Shown here: in pieces, positions 6,656 to 12,603 of the stretch
Numbering within the stretch: the first letter of the stretch is position 1
How the letters are laid out: each line of letters begins with the position of its first letter
Origin: Pseudomonadota bacterium
GTDB taxonomy: Bacteria; Pseudomonadota; Gammaproteobacteria; Pseudomonadales; Pseudohongiellaceae
Reading direction: 5' to 3'
Length of the DNA stretch: 12,603 nucleotides
Assembly (NCBI GenBank): GCA_022563075.1
Contig: JADFOC010000024.1
Coordinates: 1 to 12,603 of the forward strand
Position numbers and translations under genes: made by a program
The notes under the pieces: model-generated
The model's database searches: none
Told to the model about the DNA's origin: nothing
Seen by the model: the letters and a program-made list of their open reading frames with translations, nothing else

Positions 6656-8125
6656 ATGATCAAAGAAAAATACTTCCTAACTTTGTTTGCTGGTTTAACT
6701 TGGATGCTGTTTACCACCACCGTAACAGCCCAGGATCACAAGGCGACGGTGGCTGAATTTATCGATGACCGCGCCAGTCGCTACGGTGAGATTGCACAGC
6801 AAATCTGGGATTTTGCCGAGGTTGGTTATCTGGAAATTCAAAGTTCCGCCCTGCTTAGCCAGACACTCGCCGCGGCCGGCTTCGAAATCACCACTGGCGT
6901 CGCCGGCATTCCTACCGCATTCGTCGCCAGCTGGAGCGCCGCACCGGGTCCGGTTGTGGGTATTTTGGCCGAGTTCGATGCCCTGCCTGGCATCACCCAG
7001 GACCGCAACCCGCTGCGCCTGGCGATCGACCATAAGGCCGCTGGACATGCCTGTGGTCATCATCTGTTCGGCACCGGTTCGGTGGCAGCGGCAATCGCCA
7101 CCAAGCAGTGGATGCTCGCTACCGCTCAGCCTGGCGAGATTCGTCTCTACGGAACCCCCGCAGAGGAAGGCGGAGCGGCTAAGGTCTACATGGTGCGCGC
7201 GGGGCTCTTTGACGACGTGGATGTGGTCCTGCACTGGCATCCCAGCGCCGCTAATTCGGCCAACGCAGTCAGTTCGCTGGCGAACAAGTCGGCAAAATTT
7301 CGTTTCTATGGTCTCTCGGCGCACGCGGCCGCTGCCCCGAGTCGAGGTCGGTCGGCCCTCGATGGCGTGGAAGCGATGAACCACATGGTTAACCTGATGC
7401 GCGAACATGTGCCGATGGAGACCCGGATTCATTATGTCATCACCAGCGGCGGCGCCGCGCCGAACGTGGTGCCTGATTTTGCCGAGGTGTATTACTACGT
7501 CCGTCATCCAGATCCTGAGCAAGTCACTGCAATCTTCGATCGCGTCGTCAGGACTGCCGAAGGCGCGGCCCTGGGCACCGGCACCACCGTGGAATACGAG
7601 GTAATCCACGGTCTTTACAATGTGCTGCCCAATGTCTCCTTGCAGGAGGCCATTCACGCCAATCTGCAGCGGGTCGGCGGTGTCGAATACGATGCGGAAG
7701 AACGACGCTTCGCCGAAGTACTGCGCGACGCGTTACCGACCAATTCGCCGCCAATCGAGGAAGCTGCCCGGGTGCAGCCAATGATTATAAGTGAACGCGG
7801 CAGCGGCGGATCCACCGATGTGGCGGATGTAAGCTGGGCCGTCCCCACTGGCGGCATGCGCGCCGCGACCTGGGTTCCGGGCACTTCATCCCACTCCTGG
7901 CAAGCGGTTGCGGCTGGTGGAACCTCCATCGGTAACAAGGGAATGATTGTGGCCGCCAAGACTCTGGCCATGACCGCCGTCGACCTGTTCACTAAGCCGG
8001 AACTGATAGAGAGTGCGAAGGCCGAGCATACACAGCGCATCCCGGAAGGATGGGAGTATCAACCACTGTTGGGTGATCGCGATCCGCCGTTGGATTATCG
8101 CTTGCCGGCCGTGCCTGGGAATTAG
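6656..8125 (+). CDS. Exported M20 family amidohydrolase, AbgB (p-aminobenzoyl-glutamate hydrolase) type
   Basis: 489 residues. The N-terminus is a Sec signal (basic MIKEKY, hydrophobic to about residue 22, then TTVTAQ), so the mature protein acts in the periplasm. M20 metal-site motifs are present: GHACGHHLFG (H131, C133, H135), the catalytic acid pair E170-E171 in TPAEEGG, H195 in LHWHP and H413 in PGTSSHSWQ. The dimerisation lid begins at about residue 212 (KSAKFRFYGLSAHAA). TDVADVSWAVPTGGM followed by SSHSWQ is characteristic of the AbgB branch, which splits amide bonds such as p-aminobenzoyl-glutamate. Export is notable because E. coli AbgB is cytoplasmic. GGAG nine bases before the ATG supports the start. 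It follows the EthD gene by 63 bases and converges on the ABC permease gene. The substrate is not certain; N-acyl amino acids are another option. Confidence 0.92.
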   Translation: MIKEKYFLTLFAGLTWMLFTTTVTAQDHKATVAEFIDDRASRYGEIAQQIWDFAEVGYLEIQSSALLSQTLAAAGFEITTGVAGIPTAFVASWSAAPGPVVGILAEFDALPGITQDRNPLRLAIDHKAAGHACGHHLFGTGSVAAAIATKQWMLATAQPGEIRLYGTPAEEGGAAKVYMVRAGLFDDVDVVLHWHPSAANSANAVSSLANKSAKFRFYGLSAHAAAAPSRGRSALDGVEAMNHMVNLMREHVPMETRIHYVITSGGAAPNVVPDFAEVYYYVRHPDPEQVTAIFDRVVRTAEGAALGTGTTVEYEVIHGLYNVLPNVSLQEAIHANLQRVGGVEYDAEERRFAEVLRDALPTNSPPIEEAARVQPMIISERGSGGSTDVADVSWAVPTGGMRAATWVPGTSSHSWQAVAAGGTSIGNKGMIVAAKTLAMTAVDLFTKPELIESAKAEHTQRIPEGWEYQPLLGDRDPPLDYRLPAVPGN

Positions 8126-8165
8126 TCGAATCTAATCGTCAAGACGTGGTCTGTCCTTATTTCTG
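8126..8165. other. Convergent gap with a short repeat-like motif
   Basis: Only 40 bases separate the convergent M20 and permease stops. The gap holds AGACGTGGTCTGTCC, in which AGAC and GTCT pair around GTG. A similar ACGTGGTCTGTCC string is one I recall from gammaproteobacterial intergenic repeats. No clear intrinsic terminator is present. Confidence 0.3.
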
Positions 8166-9833
8166 TCACTGCTTGATTTTTTCTATGGTGCGGTCTTTTA
8201 GCGCTTTCAGTCGCCAACCGAGAAAGGCGGTAAAGGCGGATATCGAGCCGGTGCCCATCCAATAGGCATTACTGAGGAATTCGAATTCTTCTGCCCTCAA
8301 GATCTCAGTGGTCAAGCCCTGCACCGAGATAAAGGTGAGAGCAATGGGAGAGATACTGGCGATATAAACCACACTCTCTTCGAACTCGAATGCCACCGCG
8401 AGGAAGATCGACACCAGCAGTGGGACGATCCATAGGCACAGGAAGAGCACCGCAAATTTATTAAACTCCAGGTATTCCAAAGACACGTAGTAGTAAAGAA
8501 TTATCACTACCGCGGCCAGGGGCAGCTTGAAGTAATCGATGCTGGTGAGGGGAATATCTGACAGCGGTCCAAGGTTCATCATGGTCGTCTGTACGACCAA
8601 GAGAAATCCGGCGGTGCAGACGGCAAGTGCGATGGCAGGAATCAAACTGCCAGCTTGATCATCGAAACGCGTTAGTTTGCCGATGTGCAGCAGACCATTT
8701 TTTTTTGCTCGTAACAAACCACTTCGGTATTCATCTCGCGTCGGCGTGATCACGTACAGTAACCAGAAAACACAGCACAAGCTAAAAAAACTGTAAATCA
8801 TCGGAATCAAGACCGCGAATTCCTCTACCGGTGCTCCCTGCGGCACTCTTAACTGTCCCAGGGTGGAATCCGGGTTGAAGGTGAGGTTTGGCCAGAGGGT
8901 GCCGATGCAGAATATCTGCAATCCTATGAAGAAAAAGACAGCGTAGATTTTACTCAACGCATGATTAAAAGAATTTTCCCACTTGCGATACACCATGAGG
9001 CCGAGGGTGAATATCAGTGATCCCTGTAGCAGCAACGAAAAGAAGGTAGTGGAAATCTTCCAGTTAAAAAAGTCCACCCGTGTGTTTACTATCCCGTCCG
9101 GAATGTTTCCCAGCCAGGCGGAGCCTTCCGCCAGATAAGGGAATACCTTTTCGACAACTACTGGCCGTATGGTGAGATATTGTAAGAACGGAAATCCTAA
9201 ATAGGAGAAGAAGGGCAGCACCAGGTTGATCAGGATAACTATACCTATGGTCAACAACACCGACATTCGCCATTCTTTCAACACCAGCCCGAACACGGTG
9301 CCGATCAGGTGATACAGTAGAGTCGAAGAGAAAAATACCAGGTAGACTGGGACTATTACCGACAAGGGTATTTGTCCCCTGATTAGCAAGAACACCATGA
9401 AGGGCATGGTTATCGCAAAGGCGATGTATTCCCGAACCGGTAGCCCAAAAAGATAGCCGAGCAGCTTTGCCATACGACTCATGGGCGTGAGGCGAGTGTA
9501 GTCGATGGTACCCGTGACGCGTTCATGAATAATTCCGGAACTTATGCGCCCGGTGCCGGATAACGTCAGTATCAGCCATTGAAAGATGCCAAGCGGCAGG
9601 ATACCTGCTCTGGCTGCCTGCACCGGGTCTGCTTCTATTCGATCGACGCCGCTAAAAATCGTCAAGGTCATGAAAGCCGAGACAATCAATACCAGCATGA
9701 GATGAAACAAGGCCTGCACGCGCAGTCGGCTCTTGAAATTCTTCCAGATGATGGGGTTATTCCAAACCGCCAGCAGTTGAAAATAGCCTAACATATTTTG
9801 TATGGATAGGTTTTTAATTGAAAGCTCAGTCAT
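8166..9833 (-). CDS. ABC transporter permease subunit, about 12 membrane spans
   Basis: 555 residues from the ATG at 9833. After a short cytoplasmic N-terminus (MTELSIKNLSIQNMLGYFQLL), hydrophobic segments recur throughout, about 12 in number. Examples are FHLMLVLIVSAFMTLTIF, YIAFAITMPFMVFLLI and LPLAAVVIILYYYVSL. Near the N-terminus, ISSGIIHERVTGTIDYTRLTPMS matches the coupling region of ABC-2 type exporters, where a cytoplasmic loop touches the ATPase. The length is about twice that of a simple six-span ABC-2 permease, so one chain may supply both halves. The frame is open to 9911, but GGAGG (9847-9843) nine bases before the ATG at 9833, plus an 8-base overlap with the ATPase stop (ATGACTGA), fixes the later start and implies translational coupling. 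The cargo is unknown. The C-terminus is basic (KALKDRTIEKIKQ). Confidence 0.88.
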   Translation of the reverse strand: MTELSIKNLSIQNMLGYFQLLAVWNNPIIWKNFKSRLRVQALFHLMLVLIVSAFMTLTIFSGVDRIEADPVQAARAGILPLGIFQWLILTLSGTGRISSGIIHERVTGTIDYTRLTPMSRMAKLLGYLFGLPVREYIAFAITMPFMVFLLIRGQIPLSVIVPVYLVFFSSTLLYHLIGTVFGLVLKEWRMSVLLTIGIVILINLVLPFFSYLGFPFLQYLTIRPVVVEKVFPYLAEGSAWLGNIPDGIVNTRVDFFNWKISTTFFSLLLQGSLIFTLGLMVYRKWENSFNHALSKIYAVFFFIGLQIFCIGTLWPNLTFNPDSTLGQLRVPQGAPVEEFAVLIPMIYSFFSLCCVFWLLYVITPTRDEYRSGLLRAKKNGLLHIGKLTRFDDQAGSLIPAIALAVCTAGFLLVVQTTMMNLGPLSDIPLTSIDYFKLPLAAVVIILYYYVSLEYLEFNKFAVLFLCLWIVPLLVSIFLAVAFEFEESVVYIASISPIALTFISVQGLTTEILRAEEFEFLSNAYWMGTGSISAFTAFLGWRLKALKDRTIEKIKQ

Positions 9834-10857
9834 TATTCGTAGCCTCCGTGCTCGGATCACTCTCAATATTTTCATCACTGACAATGACCTTATCTCGTTC
9901 AACGTGCCCATCGGGGGAAACCAGTTCGATGAGTGTGTCTTCCATACTCGCCGCTACTTTTCTAAATGACGTGACCGAAATATCTGCCAGGATCAGGGCT
10001 TTTAACAGCTCGGCTTCATCTTCAACATCACCAGTAAAGTCGACAACAAATGCACCGTCCTTTTTCACCACCTGAGAAACCAGCGGATTCTCTTCCAGCA
10101 CAGCGGTGAGGTTTTCTTCGCCAGCAATGACGTTGAGAGAAAGTGTACTATGCGGTCGCGAATTTAGAATGCTTTCGATGGTGCCTGATTTCAGCAGCCT
10201 GCCTTTGTCCATGATGCCGATGGAAGTGCACATATCGGCAAGCTCAGTCAGTATGTGGGAAGAGATAACAGTAGTAACGCCCTGCTTACTCAGTGCCACC
10301 AGAATTTTCTTAAGATTAATGCGAGCAATAGGATCCAAGCCGCTGGCAGGTTCATCGAGAAGCAATACCTTAGGCTTGGGTATCAGCGTCTTTGCCAACA
10401 CCACCCGCTGCGTCATGCCACGGGAAAGATTCTTGCCATAGGCGTTTCTGTGTTCGGTCATTTTTACCTGTTCCAGGCACTGGTTTACCCTTTGCTTGCG
10501 CTTCGCAGCTGGCACACCGTAACTGGCCGCAAAAAATTCCAGGAATTCCCACACCTTTAACTCCGGCGCCACTGGCGAGAGGTCAGGCATATAGCCGATA
10601 TGCTGATAGGCTGCTCTTGGATTTTCAGCCAGGTCAATCCCGCAGATGAATAACTCCCCGTAAGTAGGCCTTATCAAATTGGCCAGCATCTTCAACAGAC
10701 TTGTTTTACCCGCCCCATTGGGACCCACCAGACCATAGATCTCGCCACGGGGTATCTGCAAACTGAGATTGTTTACCGCCGTTAGCTCGCCATAGTCCAG
10801 GCGAACATCCCTGGTTTCTACTTGTGGAGTTTCGATAGGATCAACCCTTTCTAGCAT
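9826..10857 (-). CDS. ABC transporter ATP-binding protein (ABC-2 exporter type)
   Basis: 343 residues. All ATPase motifs are visible: Walker A GPNGAGKT at 45-52, signature NLSRGMTQR at 143-151 (LSRGM in place of LSGGQ, common in this branch), Walker B VLLLDE at 164-169 followed by PASGLDP, and the switch histidine H201 in ISSH. The Q-loop glutamine is replaced in IGYMPDLSP, as is often seen in exporter ATPases of this type. A C-terminal domain of about 110 residues (from roughly 230) follows the core and ends in an acidic tail (SDENIESDPSTEATNND), whose coding end overlaps the permease start. It powers the permease encoded directly downstream, at the inner face of the membrane. The ATG at 10857 has no strong ribosome site, and cargo cannot be inferred. 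Confidence 0.93.
   Translation of the reverse strand: MLERVDPIETPQVETRDVRLDYGELTAVNNLSLQIPRGEIYGLVGPNGAGKTSLLKMLANLIRPTYGELFICGIDLAENPRAAYQHIGYMPDLSPVAPELKVWEFLEFFAASYGVPAAKRKQRVNQCLEQVKMTEHRNAYGKNLSRGMTQRVVLAKTLIPKPKVLLLDEPASGLDPIARINLKKILVALSKQGVTTVISSHILTELADMCTSIGIMDKGRLLKSGTIESILNSRPHSTLSLNVIAGEENLTAVLEENPLVSQVVKKDGAFVVDFTGDVEDEAELLKALILADISVTSFRKVAASMEDTLIELVSPDGHVERDKVIVSDENIESDPSTEATNND
9843..9847 (-). promoter_or_regulatory. Ribosome binding site inside the ATPase gene for the permease
   Basis: GGAGG on the minus strand, nine bases before the permease ATG at 9833 and inside the last codons of the ATPase gene. It sets the permease start and supports coupled translation. Confidence 0.7.
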
Positions 10858-10911
10858 CTTTAGGTCCGTAACTGGAAGTTTAGCAATCGAGTTTCGGGTA
10901 GCTATTCACTA

Positions 10912-10927
10912 TTAAACAATTGTTCAA
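10912..10927. promoter_or_regulatory. Near-perfect palindrome upstream of the ABC operon
   Basis: TTAAACAATTGTTCAA has the exact ten-base core AACAATTGTT and one mismatched pair in the flanks. It lies about 55 bases before the ATPase start codon, where a repressor or activator could act. AT-rich palindromes also arise by chance, so the role is uncertain. Confidence 0.3.
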
Positions 10928-11152
10928 CAACAGCCATGCGTTCTTATCTTTTAGCGCCTGGTTCCTATTGTAGTGCAAGCAACAGGCCAGGTTGAAAACC
11001 CACGCAATAGGGCTGGATAGCGCATCTTATTCCTAAACAAACAATATAATTGACTAATAATTGGTGTATTTAGTTACGACTTATTGCACATCAATTTAAA
11101 ATGTCCCCTCGCTACACTCTGCTCACCACCGGCTGAAAGATTGGATCGCCTG

Positions 11153-11183
11153 GGCTGCCAGCTGTCATCGACACTGTGCAGCC
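11153..11183. repeat. Strong hairpin, 13 base pairs with two single-base bulges
   Basis: GGCTGC pairs with GCAGCC, CAG with CTG and TGTC with GACA around a three-base loop ATC. C11162 and T11177 are bulged. No T-run follows on either side, so it is not a normal intrinsic terminator. It lies in the long gap, away from any coding end, and may be part of a small RNA, a repeat-element arm or a recombination site. Confidence 0.5.
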
Positions 11184-11446
11184 AGCGCTTATTCGTGTTG
11201 ACCTGGTACCAAATTTTGCAGGGAAGGAAAATAATACCCATGAATTTCATTGTAATGTGAATAATATTTCAGCAAAATAGACCCATTCATCTAGCGAGAA
11301 TAAGGGCCAATGAATGCCTTTGCCTAATTTATGGAAGGATCCTTCAAAATAACTTAGTTTGGTCGTGAGCATAATTGCCGGGCCGCGTATCCATCGTCAA
11401 TTTGCAATACACTCACGCAGCCGAGGCATTAATCATGGTTAAACCC

Positions 11447-11452
11447 AGGAGA
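11447..11452 (+). promoter_or_regulatory. Ribosome binding site of the DUF1353 gene
   Basis: AGGAGA lies five bases before the ATG at 11458. It is among the clearest ribosome sites in the window and supports expression of the small downstream gene. Confidence 0.7.
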
Positions 11453-11457
11453 TAAAT

Positions 11458-11880
11458 ATGGCGAAGCCATTCATCAAATATCGAAGCGGCTACAAATACC
11501 AATTAGCTTCGAACTACTCAATCAAAACCAATATTAAGCCGAAAAAGAATGTCCCGGGAAATTTCATTAAACTCGATAAAGCAGGGAAGCTTACCGTGAT
11601 GGCAGGGTATGCATGGGATGGCCCATCGGGACCCGTTGTCGATACGAAAGAAAATTTGAGAGCTTCCTTGGTGCATGATGCCCTGTATCAATTAATGCGC
11701 AACAGGCACCTTACGGCGAAACAGCATAAAGACAAAGCTGATAGGTTATTCAAGAAGATATGCATTCAAGATGGTGTTCCAAAGGTAACTGCCCAAATCT
11801 ACTATTTGGGCTTAAAATTGGGCGGCAAACCTGCTACTGATCCAAAAAATAAGAAGAAGGTGCGTAGAGCCCCTAAGTAA
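11458..11880 (+). CDS. DUF1353-type protein, lysine-rich
   Basis: 140 residues and strongly basic, with many lysines at both ends (IKPKKNV, then PKNKKKVRRAPK at the C-terminus). The family core is clear: GYAWDGPSGPV at 50-60 and RASLVHDALYQLMR at 68-81, including the H73-D74 pair. DUF1353 proteins are common in phages and in bacterial accessory regions, and their function is not established. The H-D pair and conserved aspartates hint at a metal or catalytic site, but this is inference. AGGAGA five bases before the ATG supports the start. Codon use is more AT-rich than in the catabolic genes to the left, which fits recent transfer. The metallo-beta-lactamase gene follows after 112 bases on the same strand, so the two may be linked. 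There is no signal peptide or membrane span. Confidence 0.85.
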   Translation: MAKPFIKYRSGYKYQLASNYSIKTNIKPKKNVPGNFIKLDKAGKLTVMAGYAWDGPSGPVVDTKENLRASLVHDALYQLMRNRHLTAKQHKDKADRLFKKICIQDGVPKVTAQIYYLGLKLGGKPATDPKNKKKVRRAPK

Positions 11881-11992
11881 AATTGATGCAGAAGTTGAAA
11901 CGCAGATTTTTCTCCCGAAGGCACTCAATAATTCTGTTCTCCCCTTTTAACGATCCAACTTGGTTTCCAATTGCACAGCATGTGGAGGGCAA
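11881..11992 (+). other. Short gap before the metallo-beta-lactamase gene
   Basis: No terminator hairpin was seen after the DUF1353 stop, so read-through into the next gene is possible. GGAGGG at 11984-11989 is the ribosome site of the next gene, with a slightly short spacing to its ATG. Confidence 0.4.
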
Positions 11993-12603
11993 ATGTATTA
12001 CCAAGTCTTGTCAGATGAAGCACGGGTAGTGCACCCAAGCCAGGTGCGGAAAGACGCCTTTGCCGACCATCATCTTGAAATACGGATGTTTCACGGCGGT
12101 CATGGCGAGTGTATCCTCATCGTCTTCCCGGACAACACTTGCTGGTTAGTAGATTGCGGTCAGGGTGTTGGCGACACATCTAACCAAACCCTGGCGGCAA
12201 ACGTCACCACCTATCTTGAAAAACACGACCTGCATCTCGATGCCATCATCCCTACTCATCCGCACTCAGACCATGCCAAAGCCTTCACTACAATTCTGGC
12301 AGACCCCTCACCTAATATAACAAACCCGCTAACGATCTATCGAAGCAACGATCCCGGCTGGGCTGATCCTGATAGAAAATGGTTGGTCCCATATCGAGCC
12401 GCTGTGGCATCCTGGGGCGACGATAATGTATTGCAGGACGAGAGATTTGAAGTATCTATTGCGCCTCACATTACCGCCCAGTTATTTGCTGGCAGCACAG
12501 GTAAACGATTTTACATCAGCATGTTCCTGCAGCTCGGATTCCACGGGGCCCGCATTCTATTTACCGGCGATGCTTACAAACCTTATGAAAAAAATCTCAG
12601 GGA
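11993..12603 (+). CDS. ComEC-like metallo-beta-lactamase-fold protein, N-terminal 203 residues (3' end outside window)
   Basis: The frame opens at ATG 11993 after GGAGGG and stays open to the window edge (203 codons). The order of motifs is that of ComEC-type metallo-beta-lactamase domains: first strand GHGECILIVFPDNTCWLVDCGQG (in parts: GHGECILIVF, then WLVDCGQG), metal motif THPHSDH with H89, H91, D93 and H94, and the third metal ligand strand ending in ILFTGD with D193. The domain binds two metal ions and usually cleaves phosphodiesters or related bonds. No signal peptide or membrane span appears in the visible part, unlike ComEC itself, so this is a soluble relative. Such stand-alone domains also occur in some predicted bacterial conflict operons. 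The missing C-terminus and downstream genes prevent a firm role. It is probably in the same unit as the DUF1353 gene. Confidence 0.88.
   Translation, partial: MYYQVLSDEARVVHPSQVRKDAFADHHLEIRMFHGGHGECILIVFPDNTCWLVDCGQGVGDTSNQTLAANVTTYLEKHDLHLDAIIPTHPHSDHAKAFTTILADPSPNITNPLTIYRSNDPGWADPDRKWLVPYRAAVASWGDDNVLQDERFEVSIAPHITAQLFAGSTGKRFYISMFLQLGFHGARILFTGDAYKPYEKNLR

Larger units (their letters stand above)
10858..11457. other. 600-base gap upstream of the ABC exporter and DUF1353 genes
   Basis: No gene could be supported on either strand. The gap separates divergent genes, so it should hold two promoters, but no convincing -35/-10 pair was found. It holds a palindrome at 10912-10927, a 13-bp hairpin at 11153-11183, an exact 12-base palindrome GAAGGATCCTTC at 11334-11345, and CATTCAT (11284-11290) paired with ATGAATG (11310-11316). 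The right half is AT-rich. A small undetected RNA gene or remnants of a transfer event are possible. Confidence 0.5.

Noticed and set aside
6695..7657. A 320-codon open frame on the minus strand
   Set aside because: It lies opposite the M20 gene, whose motifs and signal peptide are unmistakable. The antisense translation has no recognisable domain.
11334..11345. Exact palindrome GAAGGATCCTTC as an operator
   Set aside because: It is a single 12-base palindrome without spacing or a nearby promoter and can occur by chance.
10858..11457. A tRNA gene or attachment site in the long gap
   Set aside because: No cloverleaf or T-arm consensus could be found, and no direct repeat pair was seen.

Overview
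The window looks like a stretch of chromosome from a free-living Gammaproteobacterium, possibly marine or soil and possibly from a metagenome. The evidence is moderate GC, ordinary Shine-Dalgarno sites, a Tat-exported flavoenzyme, an LldD-type hydroxy-acid oxidase, an EthD-family protein and an AbgB-like M20 hydrolase. No rRNA, tRNA, CRISPR array or intact insertion sequence was found.

Layout. (1) Positions 1-643, minus strand: N-terminal part of an amidase-signature enzyme, cut by the window edge. (2) Positions 644-1271: no convincing intact gene, but two opposing frames are unusually open and look like eroded coding sequence. (3) Positions 1272-1799, plus: a small membrane-anchored protein of unknown function. 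(4) Positions 1911-3848 and 3983-5137, minus: a Tat-exported FAD oxidoreductase and an FMN-dependent alpha-hydroxy-acid oxidase, separated by an intrinsic terminator. (5) Positions 5138-5375: a divergent control region with a perfect 9+9 bp inverted repeat and a promoter candidate facing each way. (6) Positions 5376-8125, plus: a probable three-gene unit of a crotonase-fold enzyme lacking both usual catalytic glutamates, a small EthD protein and an exported AbgB-type M20 amidohydrolase. (7) Positions 8166-10857, minus: a translationally coupled ABC exporter, ATPase then multi-spanning permease. (8) Positions 10858-11457: a long gap with a strong hairpin and a palindrome. (9) Positions 11458-12603, plus: a lysine-rich DUF1353-type protein and the start of a ComEC-like metallo-beta-lactamase-fold protein.

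How they may work together. Positions 1-8125 read as a catabolic neighbourhood: amide cleavage (amidase, M20), 2-hydroxy-acid and amine/alcohol oxidation (FMN and FAD enzymes) and acyl-CoA chemistry (crotonase). No single pathway can be assigned from sequence alone. The ABC pair is a generic exporter. The right end has an accessory character. The DUF1353 plus metallo-beta-lactamase pair is the best candidate for something poorly described, but the second gene is truncated, so any system-level claim is speculative.
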